A stretch of DNA of 64,000 nt from Vombatus ursinus (GCF_900497805.2 NW_020954556.1:59575424-59639423); one strand, 5' to 3'; positions 1 through 10,070 are shown, counted from the first letter of the stretch. The notes: generated by a model from the sequence alone, not told the origin. Program-made: numbers and translations.

Positions 1-152
1 AAAAATGTCATCTTTATTTTTACTGACTTCTAACGAAAGTTTAGCATTTACTTCAGTTATTTAAAACCATTATTCTGAGAAGGGGTCCACAGTCTTTGCC
101 AGGCTACCAAAGGGGCCCATGACACACTGAAAGATTAAGAACTCCCGGTCTA
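1..152 (-). mobile_element. hAT-like short DNA element, family A (copy 1, cut by window edge)
   Basis: Reads as the reverse of a non-autonomous element whose ends resemble CAGGGGTTCTTAACC. The diagnostic block 'ttctgagaaggggtcc' lies at 74-89 and the terminal 'gattaagaactcccgg' at 133-149. Related copies lie at 8637-8812, 9453-9740 and 61674-62245. The hAT assignment rests on the terminal motif only. Confidence 0.55.
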
Positions 153-299
153 TAGCATCCAGTCTTAACATGTAGTAGGAGCTGTAGAAATGCTTATTTC
201 CTCCCTCCCTTACATCTTCCCTAGTTTTGTACTTGTGAAATTAATTTCTTCAATCTGTTATCATTAATCAAATTTCTCTTATTTGCCTCAGCCTGACAT

Positions 300-680
300 G
301 CTAGCTAGCTTGTTAAGAGCTTCTCTCGATCCCAACTCTGTCATTTAGGGTGTTAGCTATCCTTTTTAGCCTTGTGTCCTCTGCAGATTTGAAAAGTGTT
401 CCTTCTAGGCCTCTGTCCATGTCATTGATGAAAATGTGAAACAACACCAAGATGAGATGGATCTTTGGGGTAATACACAAAGAGATGACCTTTGAAATTG
501 ACATTGACTCCTGGGTCCATCCATTGAACTGGTTGTGAATCCACCGAATTATACAGCTACCCAGTGCCATGTTTTCCATAAAAAATAATTTGGGATACTT
601 TATCAAATGCTTTACTTAAATCTAAGTGAAATGGAGCTTCAGCATTTCTCTGCCCCATCAGTTTAGTAATTTTGACAACA
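300..680 (-). mobile_element. CR1/L3 LINE, reverse transcriptase fragment
   Basis: The minus strand encodes recognisable CR1-clade reverse transcriptase text between 606 and 313, including IRWIHNQF, then FHIFINDMDRGLEGTL, then a degenerate ADDT-like stretch (SAEDTRL). In CR1 elements the same order is IRWIxNWL, FNIFINDxDxGxEcTLSKFADDTKL. The fragment is the first third of a LINE copy that continues at 916-1011 and 1521-1625 after two insertions. Confidence 0.75.
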
Positions 681-915
681 AAAGAGATTTATTAAGAGCC
701 TACTATGTGCCGGGCACCATGTAACTATTATCTCATTTGAGCCTCACAATAACTATGGGAGGTAGGGCTATTATGATCCCCATTTTACAGTTGAGGAAAC
801 TGAGGCAGGCAGACATTAAATGACCAAAAGCTCATAAAGTGTCTGAGACCAGATTTGAACTCAGGTCTTCCTGACTCTAGGTTCAGCCTTCTATCCACTA
901 CACCATGTAGGTGCT
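680..915 (-). mobile_element. MIR-type CORE-SINE inserted in the CR1/L3 copy
   Basis: Antisense SINE body: 'ccccattttacagttgagg', then 'ccagatttgaactcaggtc', then the 'ctatccactacaccatgtag' end. It separates two adjoining segments of the same CR1/L3 reverse transcriptase. Confidence 0.8.
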
Positions 916-1011
916 TCTGAGTAAAAGGTTAACCTGGTGTGACCTATTTATGATGAAACCCTGCTGGCAGTTAGTGACCACTCCTTCCTTTTCTAGGTGT
1001 TCACTAAAAAA
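916..1011 (-). mobile_element. CR1/L3 LINE, continuation
   Basis: Holds the antisense of the next part of the CR1/L3 consensus ('gatgaaaccctgctggcag', 'ttttctaggtgttcacta'), in the order expected if the flanking MIR and L2 are later insertions. Confidence 0.65.
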
Positions 1012-1520
1012 ATCATTAGGTTCATCAACAAGCATTTTCTAAGGGCTCACTGTTTGCATGGGGATGCAACAACAGTCCCCTCCCTCAGGGAGGAGATGAT
1101 ATATTACATATAAAAGCAATTCAACTGGGAGGGACTAGCAGTGTGGTGTTTGAGCAGAAGAAGGAAACCAGGAAATGTAAGAGGCAGAGGGGAGGAGAGA
1201 ATGCATTCCAACCTTGGGCACAAGGACCAGAGCTGGTAATGTCATGTAGGAGGAACATCGGGAAAAGTAGTTTGTCTGGACCTCAGAGTGCTTGGATGGG
1301 AGTCATGTAATAATGCTAGTTAAGAAGGTTGGGGCTAGGCTATGAAGAGCTTTAAATGTCAAGCATAGGGATTTATATTTAATCCTGGAGGTAACTGGGA
1401 GCAATTGGAGTTTATTGAGTAGTGGTGTGATATGGTCAGAAGGGTGCTTTAGCAAAATAACTGGTGCTTGTATAGATGGTGGATTCCAGAAGGGAGAGAC
1501 TTGAGGTAGGAAGATGTTTA
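1012..1520 (-). mobile_element. L2-type LINE 3' region, antisense
   Basis: Antisense L2-like text: 'tcatcaacaagcattttct' near 1022, then 'tttatatttaatcctggag', 'ggagtttattgagtag' and 'gagagacttgaggtagg'. It interrupts the CR1/L3 copy. Some internal blocks differ from the other L2 copies in this window, so it may belong to a separate subfamily. Confidence 0.6.
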
Positions 1521-1625
1521 ATAATACATTCTAGAATCTAGGAACCAAGGTCAAGTTCACTGGCCTATAGTTTGCAGACTTTGTTATCACCTCTATTTTG
1601 AAGGAATGAGAATCAAGCAGAGTGG
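1521..1625 (-). mobile_element. CR1/L3 LINE, third segment
   Basis: The antisense block 'ttctagaatctaggaacca' followed by 'tcactggcctatagtttgc' is the next stretch of the same CR1/L3 reverse transcriptase after the L2 insertion. Positions 1626-1690 hold nothing I recognise. Confidence 0.65.
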
Positions 1626-1689
1626 ATCCCACTGGCAAATTATGAAGCCCGAATGGGAATGAGAGACCTCTATGAACTTAAACTCTGAA

Positions 1690-2240
1690 ATTCCTCTTAA
1701 AACATAACTTCTTATCCTTCCACCTGCCCCTCTGCCTTGTTCTTCTTAAACCTCTTCTTATCCTCAGTGACCTCTGGTCATTCTATGTATTTCTGCTTTC
1801 CCAGTCCATTGTCCCGATCTGGTTTCCCTTTCCTCCTTTTCCAATCTTGACCCTAGAGTTGCCTATCTCCAGTTCAATATTAAACCCTATCTTAGATTCT
1901 CTTGTCCCCTTATCTTACTACTGTTCTTCCTTTTCTAAACCTGTCTTCTCTTCACTTGTACTGTTGAATGCCACTGAAGGAACTTATACAACTACTCTGA
2001 TCAGGTCCACTATGGATTTACGTTATATATTCTCAATTAAGCCTTCACTGCTGAGTAACAATCCTTTTACTCATCCCTTTATTGGCTGTCTTTTGAAAGC
2101 CTCAACCTTCTCTTGCTTCCTCATGACACTTCTAGTATCCTTCCTCTCTCCCTTTCAGTAGAAGACAGAGAAAATAGAGGACATCTATCATAAAACTCCC
2201 TCCTCTCCCCAATTTTATACCTTCCATCTCTTCCTCAAGG
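1690..2240 (+). mobile_element. L2 LINE, ORF2 upstream region
   Basis: C/T-rich text of the marsupial L2 ORF2 region ('ctactctgatcaggtccac', 'gaaaatagaggacatc'). The 104-residue reading frame inside it (1847-2161) is decayed LINE sequence, not a gene. The copy resumes at 2536. Confidence 0.55.
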
Positions 2241-2535
2241 AGTTAACATCCTATCAAGGGAGTTGACATATATACATATAGAAGTATATAAAAGTAGTTT
2301 GACAGGGGGAAGAACTAGCAGGGTGTTGACATTGGCCATTGGATCCAGTCATTGAACTAGTGGTGAATCCTCTTAATTAGCCAATCACCCAGACCCATGT
2401 ATTCCATAAGAATATCTTAAGATACTTTATCAAATGCTTCACTTAAATATAAGTGAAACAGAGTCTCACCATTTGTCTGGCCTGACATTTTAGTAACTTT
2501 GACCACAAAAAAGCATTTATTAAGTATGTCATCCC
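2241..2535 (-). mobile_element. L2 scrap plus second CR1/L3 fragment, antisense
   Basis: 2241-2340 looks like a short antisense L2-type piece ('caaggagttaacatcctatc' begins at 2236). 2341-2535 repeats the CR1/L3 block seen at 530-660: 'tgaactagtggtgaatcct', 'tactttatcaaatgcttca', 'tagtaactttgaccacaaa'. Together they split the plus-strand L2 copy. Confidence 0.6.
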
Positions 2536-2945
2536 TCATTCTCTTCTTTTTTACTTTAGTCTTTGAGGAAGAGGTAGCCTTCTCCTTATTAAGTAAGGCA
2601 AACCCCTTTATTTGTGCCCTTGATCCTATCCCCTTCCACCTCTTATTGTAGCTTGCCCTTTCAATCATCTCGCTCAAATTCAGGATGTTTTTTTTCCTAT
2701 TGGCTTCTTTTCTTGCTACCTTTGAGTGTGCCAGATCTCACCCATCATTAAAAAACTTTCACTTGGAACTTTCATCCCCTTAGGCCATTGTCCTGTATCT
2801 CTTCTTCCTTTCGCAGCCAGACTCCTAGGGAAAGGCATCTGCATTCCTTGCTTCCACTCCGTCACCTCCCCATCATCTCTCAGTCCCTTACCCCAAGGAG
2901 ATCTGACTTTATTTGAGATTTTGTTTCAATGCCTCATGAGATGAA
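2536..2945 (+). mobile_element. L2 LINE, ORF2 region, continuation
   Basis: Continues the L2 sense text: 'gaggaagaggtagccttct', then 'attaaaaaactttcacttg', then 'ccattgtcctgtatctctt', in consensus order. Confidence 0.6.
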
Positions 2946-3204
2946 AGTCTAGAGCCAGAGAAAAAGAAATGGGTAATCTCTTTATTTCGTCCTTAACAGA
3001 GTCCATTTGTAACAGTTGAGAACTTGTCCCATAGAAAGAAACATTAGTTAATAGGTTTCTACCAACATAATGATCTGGCCTGCTCTCCAGCAGAAATGAT
3101 GTGTTTAGTTGATTTTCTTCACTATTAATAGAATTTACATGGATTACAATATTGGACTTAAAGTGACCATAGATAATAGCAAGAGTATGGGCATTAACTT
3201 TAAA
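2946..3204. other. Unassigned intronic sequence
   Basis: No repeat family or coding signal recognised. A 131-residue minus-strand frame crosses this and the adjoining TA-rich array and has no protein-like character. Confidence 0.5.
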
Positions 3205-3640
3205 TATATATAACATATATATGTATAGAAAGTATAATATATGTATATATATAATATATAACATTATATATGCACACATATTAGGCCATGACTTCTTGAT
3301 CTCATAGGTATAGATGCACATCTATACACACGTGCCATAGCCTATGTATATGTATATTAGGCTATGGCTATCTATATATGTATAAATAGATACATATAGA
3401 TATATACATTTGTGACTTCTTGATCTCACATATATAGATCTTGATCTGTATATTATCTATATTAATATACACATATGTGTGCCATAGATTTATATATATG
3501 TGTGTACATATATATATGTGTATATTAGGCTATGGCTATGTGTATGTATCTATATGTGTGTGTGTGTGTATATATATATATAATACATATATATATATAT
3601 ATATATGTATATGTATTTGTTATAGCTTCTTGATCTCACT
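3205..3640. repeat. Degenerate TA/TG-rich tandem block with higher-order unit
   Basis: Alternating TA and TG tracts are interspersed with recurring words: 'ttaggccatg' or 'ttaggctatggctat' near 3282, 3357 and 3526, 'cttcttgatctcac' or '-at' near 3291, 3416 and 3626, and 'gtgccatag' near 3331 and 3479. The words recur in a fixed order at roughly 110-230 bp, so this is an expanded unit rather than plain microsatellite drift. Confidence 0.6.
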
Positions 3641-3720
3641 TTCCTTGTCTGTACCATGACATTATCAGACTGGATGGTGTCAGAAGTCCTATCCAACTCT
3701 AAGCCTGTGATCCCATTATC
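3641..3720 (+). mobile_element. SINE 3' part (MIR3-like)
   Basis: Resembles the end of a MIR3-type SINE: 'ctcactttccttgtctgta' then 'gatggtgtcagaagtcct' then 'ccaactctaagcctgtgatc'. The 5' part seems to be lost into, or to have seeded, the TA/TG block. Confidence 0.45.
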
Positions 3721-3958
3721 CCCTGGTCTTTTTTTACACCTTCCCTCCACCTTTATGGACTTTCTTATTTCTGATGAGGTCAACACCATCCTTCCACTCA
3801 CCCAAGTTTATAACCTTGGAGCCAGTCATCTTTAATTCTTTACTGTTTCCCTCCCTCCCTCCCCTGATATCTAATCATTTGCCAACTCTTGTCTATCTTA
3901 ACTTCCACAAATATTTCTTATATCCATCCCCTTCTCTCCACTCACATGGAGTATGCTC
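3721..3958 (+). mobile_element. L2 LINE, sense, first segment
   Basis: L2 text 'caacaccatccttccactc', 'aaccttggagccagtcatc', 'ctaatcatttgccaactct'. It continues at 4147 after a family B element. Confidence 0.6.
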
Positions 3959-4146
3959 ATAAATATTCCCAGATTTCCGGGGGAAATTAAAAAAATGTGC
4001 TGTGACATACTTTTAAATTTAATCAACATTATTAATATTTTCTCCATCACTTTCTTAAGTCTAGACAATCCACAGAACAATAAATCAAGCCCTGATTTGT
4101 GGTACTTGCAGATTTTCTGGGGTGTAAATTCTCAACCCTAACAATT
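3959..4146 (+). mobile_element. hAT-like short DNA element, family B (copy 1)
   Basis: Shares 'attaatattttctccatca', 'cttaagtctagacaa' and 'aagccctgatttgtgg' with copies at 56807-57050 and, inverted, 57119-57372. It sits precisely between two contiguous L2 segments. Family name unknown to me. Confidence 0.5.
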
Positions 4147-4856
4147 TAACAATTGCCTCTCCTGACCTTGCTCCAGCCCACTTCTGGTCACACTCTAGTC
4201 TAGTTCATGCAATCACCACCTATTGCCTAGGCTACTGAAGTAAGACTCCTGATTGGTTTCCATTCCTCCAGGTTCTCCCCTCCCTATGCCTCTAATGAGC
4301 TGACAAACAAGGTTCCTAAAGCACAGATCAGACCAAGAAGCTCCAGTGGTTTCTTGTTACTTCTGTGATAAAATATAAAATATTCTCATCTTTAAAGCCC
4401 TCCAGTCTACCTTTACAAGCTCACTGCACATGACCCCCTTTTATCCGTTCTCTGTACCAGCCCAACTGACCTACTTGCTGATCTCCATTCATTCTATTCC
4501 ATTCCCCGCTACTGAGCCTTTCATGGGCTGTTCCCTATGCCTGGAAAGCACTCCCCATTCATCTTTGCCTTTCAGATTCCCTCGATTCCTTGAAGGCTCA
4601 GTCCAGGTGCCACTTCCTAAAGAAAAGAAAAAAAAAAGACTTTTCCTTATTTCCACAGTTAGTGTTTCCTGACCTGCAATTTTTTTGTATCCATTTTGTG
4701 TTTAGTTTCTGTCAACGTGTTTCTCCCTAATACAATGTAAGCTGCTTGCAGGCTAGGAACGTGCTCCTTTTGTTTCTATCTCCCTTGCATCTAGTGCAGT
4801 GTCTTGTCCAGAATAGATGCTTAACAAATGTTTGTTAAATTGCAAATGAATTGAAT
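4147..4856 (+). mobile_element. L2 LINE 3' end, second segment
   Basis: Runs through the L2 3' landmarks: 'agctccagtggtttcttgt', 'tgttccctatgcctggaaa', 'aatacaatgtaagctgctt', and ends near 'gatgcttaacaaatgtttg'. This is a 3'-complete copy. Confidence 0.75.
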
Positions 4857-4945
4857 CCATCTTTTAAGCAGCAGAGCCACGATTTGAGTCTGGGTCCTCC
4901 TGTTTTAAATGCAATGTTCTTTCTACTCCAAACCTGCATTCCTTT
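4857..4945 (-). mobile_element. MIR fragment
   Basis: Antisense MIR end: 'cagagccacgatttgagtc' followed by 'ttctttctactcca'. Positions 4946-5084 are unassigned. Confidence 0.4.
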
Positions 4946-5084
4946 CAGTACACTGTTCTCTAAGTCCCTTTAAGACCAATCTATGACCCACTTTCATACT
5001 TTCTGTCTGTCTCTAACAGCCATATTCAGGCAAATGCTATATTTAGTGCCAATAATTAGGATAGAGGAGTTACCTCATCTCAGA

Positions 5085-5147
5085 AGTGCTTTAGAAAAGG
5101 GAGGTAGCTTGGTAGTCAAAGGACCTGGGTTTGAATCTTGACTGTTA

Positions 5148-5209
<62 letters not shown>

Positions 5210-5219
5210 NNNNNNNNNN

Positions 5220-5267
<48 letters not shown>

Positions 5268-5362
5268 GTGATCACTTGTTGGGAGTCTTGCAGAGGGGAT
5301 CCTGCATGATTAGGGATGGATAAGGCTCCATACCTTCTGAGGTCCTTTCCAGCTCAGGATGT
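5085..5362 (+). mobile_element. SINE split by a (TG)n expansion
   Basis: A SINE head ('agtcaaaggacctgggtttg' at 5116) is followed by (TG)n and then a MIR3-like tail ('ctgaggtcctttccagctc' at 5337). The tail runs to within about 20 bp of the CDYL2 splice acceptor. Confidence 0.5.
5151..5267. repeat. (TG)n microsatellite with assembly gap
   Basis: Near-perfect TG dinucleotides with 10 Ns at 5210-5219. The true array length is unknown; the N block is probably a placeholder. Confidence 0.97.
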
Positions 5363-5383
5363 CCTTGTCTTTGCCCTCTGCAG

Positions 5384-5527
5384 GCCAATGAGATGTTGTT
5401 CTGTGGAAGGAAACTCACAGCTCAGGAAGCTTGCAGCCGAGGGCTCGTGTCCCAAGTCTTCTGGCCAACCACTTTCAGCCAAGAAGTCATGTTGCGTGTC
5501 AAAGAGATGGCCGCCTGCAGTGCCATA
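5384..5527 (+). CDS. CDYL2: CDYL2 penultimate coding exon
   Basis: A 144 bp exon of 48 codons, read in phase 0 from GCC 5384 to ATA 5527. It starts ANEMLFCGRKLTAQEA and goes on through SRGLVSQVFWP to KEMAACSAI. This is the C-terminal crotonase-like (enoyl-CoA hydratase/isomerase) domain of the chromodomain Y family; FCGRKLTAQEAC plus SRGLVSQVFWPTTF points to CDYL2 rather than CDYL. The acceptor is 'ttgccctctgcag' ending at 5383 and the donor is 'gtaagt' from 5528. CDYL-family proteins are nuclear chromatin factors: an N-terminal chromodomain, encoded outside this window, binds methylated histone H3, and this domain is tied to CoA-type binding and corepressor assembly. No stop or frameshift is present. 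In-frame use of ATA (Ile) at the junction where I recall Val in other species is a mild substitution. Confidence 0.96.
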
Positions 5528-5831
5528 GTAAGTACTGGCCCCTCCTTCTGCAGGAGAAATCCTCAGGATCCTGAGAAGTTCTGCCTAGCTGCCCTTGGTA
5601 CATTGGGAGGCCTCCCAGTCCCCTTTTTGAAAGGAGTACTTCCTCCTGTCTCTCCATCCCCTTGTGATGGATTGAATAGTCTGTCCCGAAGATCAGAACA
5701 AAATCAGGCTTTCTAGACAAGTAGGTTTTCAAAGCTTTGTTTCAAAATATGTGTACAATTTTGAAAGGAATAAAGAGCAAAGGACATCAAAATAACTTAA
5801 GGACAATGGATGGAAAGTTACATCTACTGTT

Positions 5832-6365
5832 CTTAGGACCCTAGAGGTAGAAGGGCCTTTAGAACATAGTAGCGGTGAGAGTAACAGAATATAAATAATA
5901 GAATGTTAGAGTTGGCATGGCTCTTGGAATATTATCATAGAATTTCAGTGCTAAAAGGGCCATAAGGGCATAGAATATAGAATACCCAAGCTGGAAAGGA
6001 TCTTAGAACATAGAAAAATGTCCTAGAAAATAATCAGAGCTGGGAAGAATCTTAGAACATTGAATATGGAATGGCAGAGCTGGGAAGAACCTTAGAATAA
6101 TTCATAAGATGTCAGAACTCAAAGGATCCCTACAACATCTAGATCCCAGAATGCCACATCTGGAAGAGGGTGGTAGAAAACAGAATTCTAGAAATGTAAT
6201 AGGTCTTAAAGACCTTTTAATCCAACACTCTCACTTTACAGAGAGGGGAACTAAGGCCCTGTGAAATGCCATGGCCAGAGTCATAGAGCTACATTATAGG
6301 CAAAATCAAGACTAGACCCTGGGTCTTCTGACTACAAGTCCAGTGTTTTGTTTTCAGAAACTCAT
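5832..6365 (-). mobile_element. MIR3-like SINE with tandemly expanded head
   Basis: 5832-6180 contains about eight diverged copies of a roughly 40 bp unit based on 'cagagctgggaagaatctta' and 'gaacatagaat'. 6180-6365 is the rest of the SINE in antisense: 'ttaatccaacactctcactt', 'cagagaggggaactaagg', 'ggtcttctgactac'. The expanded unit matches the SINE segment that normally occurs once next to the tail. Confidence 0.6.
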
Positions 6366-6439
6366 ATTTTCTCTTTAAATTTGTCATATCCTTGGAAATG
6401 GAAAGAACTCAATTGATTCCATTCAACTGAGCTCTAACT

Positions 6440-7060
6440 GATTGGCAGGGGGGTCACCTAGTCCAGCCCATACTCAAAAACCAACCCTTGCTTGCTCAAA
6501 TTATGCAAACTTAATATAGTCTCTCCAGCAGGTGGTCGTTCAACCTCTGGTTGAAGACATCTAATGATGAGTTTATTCATTACCCTGCCAAGGCAATCCA
6601 TTCTACCTCAGAACTGTTCTAAGTGTTAGCAAGGCCAAGTCTGCGCCCTCGGTGATGTAGAGGAAGGCTATAGACCCTATAAGCCTTGATCCATCAATCC
6701 TAGATTTGTCCTTGGAAACCAGGAAGAAGGAGTCCAATCCATCTGCAGATGAAAGACTAATAGCGTGAACCTCCAAAGTCTTTTCTTCTCTGAGTTAATA
6801 TCTTCAGTTCCTTTGATGAACCCTCTCATGTCCCAGTCTCCAATCCTTTCCCCATATTGTTTAGCCTTGTTTGAATACTCTCCAATTAGTCAATATATTT
6901 CTAAAAATAGGACCCCACAACTGAATACAGTTTTCTAGTTATGGCCTGTCTGTAGCAAAGGACAGTGGGGCCAACAGGTCTCCTTTTCCTGAGCCCTCTG
7001 TTTTTGTTATTGCAGCTAGGGATCACACTAAAAGAAGTTGAATGTACTAATGACCACGTC
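6440..7060 (-). mobile_element. CR1/L3 LINE 3' region, antisense
   Basis: Follows the antisense CR1/L3 3' consensus in order: 'caacctctggttgaagacat', 'ccaaggcaatccattctacc', 'tatcttcagttcctttgatg', 'tttgaatactctccaatta', 'ttttctagttatggcctgt'. About 600 bp, well diverged. 7061-7395 holds nothing I recognise. Confidence 0.65.
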
Positions 7061-7395
7061 TGTAAAAGCCCTAATGGCAGAACTTAGGAGGGAGCTAAGC
7101 AGGAGTGGGAAGCCCTTCCCTCTGAGAGCATTTACTTATATCAACATCATCCTGTTGTATGGGTTCTTGGCACTGTCTAACATCCCCCTTTGACTCCTAA
7201 GTCTTGAAGCAGAGATTCAGTCCAAGTACCAGCTTATAATTAAGTGTAGATTGTATCTCTTAGAAGTCATTCAGAGCCCAGTGAGTAATATCCTGTGTAA
7301 GTAGTAAGAAAGAGAAAGTCAGTCATGTAGCCACTGAGATACATAATAGTCTAAGAAATGAAATTTAAAGATAAGTCTGCTGGTCTCTTTCCTTT

Positions 7396-7655
7396 TTGTT
7401 CTTGTTCAGTCGTTTCAGTTATGTCTGACTCTTCATGACCCCATTTGGGGTTTTCTTGCCAAAGGTATTGGAATAGTTTGCCATTTTCTTCTCCAGCTCT
7501 TTTTATAGATGAGGAAACTGAGGCAGACAGGGTTAAGTGACTTGACCAGGGCCACACAGCTAGTAAGTGTCTGAAGCCAGATTTGAGCTCACAAAGATGA
7601 ATATTCCTGATTCCAAGCCCAGTACTCTATCCACTGCTATGCCTAGTTGCCCCAG
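7396..7655 (-). mobile_element. RTE-tailed tRNA-derived SINE
   Basis: Antisense: starts with the RTE-like tail 'gtcgtttcagttatgtctga', 'catgaccccatttggggtt', passes through the core 'gacttgaccagggccacaca' and ends in the tRNA-like head 'ctatccactgctatgcctag'. Nearly full length. Confidence 0.85.
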
Positions 7656-7799
7656 TCATTTTCCTAGGGAGGAGTAATTTGGTTCTTGAGTACCAAGTGC
7701 TTCATTCCTCTGGAACTGGTAGGGCCATTCTGGGCATCTCTTGCTAAGCATTAAGTTAAAACCCCTTGTAACTGCTCAGATAGTGAGCCCTGCAAGAAT

Positions 7800-7935
7800 T
7801 GCCTGGATTGTTGGATTATTAAATCCCACTCTCTCATTTTGCAAATGAAGAAACTGAGGCCCAGAGAGCTTAAGTGACTTGCCCAGAACAGCTAGGAAGT
7901 GTTTGAGGTAGGATTCAAGCCCAGGGCTCTATAGA
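7800..7935 (-). mobile_element. MIR fragment
   Basis: Antisense MIR core: 'gaagaaactgaggcccagag' and 'cttaagtgacttgcccagaa'. 7936-8069 is unassigned. Confidence 0.7.
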
Positions 7936-8069
7936 TACATCTTCTTATTGGCATACATCCTGGTCATAACGTGTTCAGCTTGAACCAGACTTACCTGCCC
8001 AACTCCTACTCTACTCTGGTGGGATCACTGAGGCAAGAGGTATTTACACTTAAGGGAGAAGCATCTGGG

Positions 8070-8280
8070 GCAATAGAAAGAACATTGGTGTTCAAATCCT
8101 AGCTCTCCTACTTACTAGTCAGGCAAGTTACTTCACTGAATATCAATGGGAAGGAAGGGAGGGAGAGAAAGAGAGAGGGAAGGAAAAAGGGAAAGAGGAG
8201 GAGAGGAAGGAAGGAAGACTGGGAGAGAAGAAGAAGGGAGGAAGGGAGAGATGAAGGAAGAAAGGAAGGAAAGAAGGAAC
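8070..8280 (+). mobile_element. Truncated SINE head followed by (GGAA)n tract
   Basis: 8070-8145 is a SINE head ('aaagaacattggtgttcaaa', 'ctcctacttactagtc'). From about 8146 to 8280 the sequence becomes a purine-only GGAA/GAGA tract. Confidence 0.6.
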
Positions 8281-8322
8281 ATCTCTAGGCCTAGTACTCT
8301 TTCCACTGTGCCATGAATTGCA

Positions 8323-8613
8323 ATATAATAATCGTAGTTGATATTTATATAGTGCTGCAGGGCTTACACACATATATCATTTCATCTGATTCCCATAATA
8401 GGTATTATTTCCATTTAACAATCAATCCTTAAGCATTTATTCAGCACATACTATGTCCCAGGAACTCTGCTAAGTGCTGAGATATAAAGAGAAAAAGAAA
8501 AATCAGCCCTGCCCGAGGCTTATAGAGCTTGAAATGATTTACCCATCCAAGGTCAAGGTCAGAGGGCAGATTTAAAACCAGGTTTTAACTTCAAATCCAT
8601 CATTCCTTTCACT
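8323..8613 (-). mobile_element. MIR split by an L2 3' end
   Basis: The MIR starts 'ttgatatttatatagtgctg' and reaches 'atttccatttaac' at 8420. An antisense L2 3' end occupies 8421-8530 ('aagcatttattcagcacata', 'ctctgctaagtgctga'). MIR text then resumes with 'gatttacccatccaaggtca'. Confidence 0.6.
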
Positions 8614-8880
8614 CTTAAAATGAAGGGTTGGACTTCACTTTTTCATGTGTCTGAGACCCCTTGGGCCATCAGACTGGGAAAGGCTATATAGATCCCTTCT
8701 CAGAATCCCATTTTTTAAGACATGAAATTAAATACAAAGAATTATGAAGAAAACCAGTATACCGAAATACAGTTATCAATTTGTTTTTAGGGCCACAGGC
8801 TTGAGGTTAAGAAATCCTGAGCTAGATGAACTCTAAAGTCTCTTGTAGCTCTAAATCCTGTGGATATTATGAGACCAGCA
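8614..8880 (+). mobile_element. MIR3-like SINE split by family A element
   Basis: 'aaaatgaagggttggactt' (8619) and 'gagctagatgaactctaaag' (8819) are adjoining blocks of a MIR3-like SINE. The family A element lies between them. 8881-9334 has no recognised repeat. Confidence 0.5.
8637..8812 (+). mobile_element. hAT-like short DNA element, family A (copy 2)
   Basis: Contains 'gatcccttctcagaatccca', 'gaaattaaatacaaagaatt', 'ccgaaatacagttatcaatt' and the end 'gaggttaagaaatcctga'. Order and orientation agree with the copy at 61674-62245. Confidence 0.6.
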
Positions 8881-9334
8881 GTCAGAAGAAGGGAGGGATT
8901 GGGAAAGTGCAGCTGAGGGGAAGGCAACCATCTCAGAGTTAAGTGGGCAGACCTCTGCAGTGTGAGGTCAGAGAGAAGGAATCTGGTAGCTTCAAGATAG
9001 CATGTCACACACATTAACAGGCAATGAAAAAAGCCATCAAAAAGCAATGGATGGATATAAGAAGAGCTTCGCAGGGGAAGAGAACCATTCTTCCACAAAA
9101 GCCTCCAGTGCCACGACAACTGGGGAAACATTCGTTAAATGTTGACTCCATGCGAGGCCCCATGCTTGGCACCAGAGGGCTGGCACAAAGTTTGTTAAAT
9201 TGCCGAATAATCTAAGTCTGCAGTGGCCCAGGGGAGCAACATTCTTTCTCTTTCCTGGAATTCATACTCGGTCCAAAATAAAGGAATGAGGTTGCAGGCC
9301 TATCTGAACTTTACTCAAACAGGAGATTTATTAA

Positions 9335-9452
9335 AAAATACTCATTTGGAATCGGAAGACCTGAGTTTGAGTCACAGCTCTGCTATTAACTATAGATCCC
9401 CTAACTTCTCTGGGACTCAATTTCCTCTTCTGTAAAATGAAAAGGTTAGTCT
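9335..9452 (+). mobile_element. SINE fragment
   Basis: 'ggaagacctgagtttgagtc', 'ctctgctattaactatagat', 'cctcttctgtaaaatgaaaa'. It ends where the next family A element begins. Confidence 0.65.
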
Positions 9453-9740
9453 AGATCAGAGATTCTAAACATGGGATCTGAGAACTTTTAAAAATATATT
9501 TTGAATATATAAATGTATAATTATAATTAATAATTATATACAATGTAGTATTATAATTAATATAGTAATTGATATATTAAAAATTGAAATATTGAAACAT
9601 TGGGATATATATATATGTATGTGTATATAGCTATTTCAACATAATTGAGGGGTTTTTTTTGTAATTCTGTATATTTTATTTTATGAACCTAAAACATTAC
9701 TCTGAAAAAGGGTCCACAGGATTACCAAAGGATCCCATCA
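9453..9740 (-). mobile_element. hAT-like short DNA element, family A (copy 3)
   Basis: Begins with 'agattctaaacatgggatct' and ends with 'ttactctgaaaaagggtcca' and 'ccaaaggatcccat'. The middle has drifted into TA-rich sequence. Orientation is opposite to copy 2. Confidence 0.55.
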
Positions 9741-9746
9741 CATACA

Positions 9747-9793
<47 letters not shown>

Positions 9794-9811
9794 CACACAC
9801 ACACACACAAA
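9741..9811. repeat. (CA)n microsatellite
   Basis: CA dinucleotides broken by 'cata' and 'ctaca'. It lies about 260 bp before the last CDYL2 exon. 9812-10050 is intron with no recognised repeat. Confidence 0.95.
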
Positions 9812-10070
9812 ATGTCCCTTTTGGCCCTGACAGTTTGAGTCTTTGGTTCTACGATCGTGCTTTTTTATCTGTTGAAAAGAGCTTTGAAAGGACATTACAA
9901 GGAACCCGTCTCGAGCACAGGCTAAGAAAGGATGTGCAGGGGATAGTTGAGGGAAGACCTTTTTGCCTACCATCATCAGCTGTATCCCACTGGATGGCCA
10001 GAGAACATTTCCCTGGCTGATAGCAGCTGGGTATTGGCTAGCCAGTTTAACTCGATGTTTTCCTCTCCAG

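Noticed and set aside
5832-6180. Regular spacing considered as a CRISPR-like array
   Set aside because: Units drift, have no unique spacers, and the host is a vertebrate; it is a tandem repeat within a SINE.
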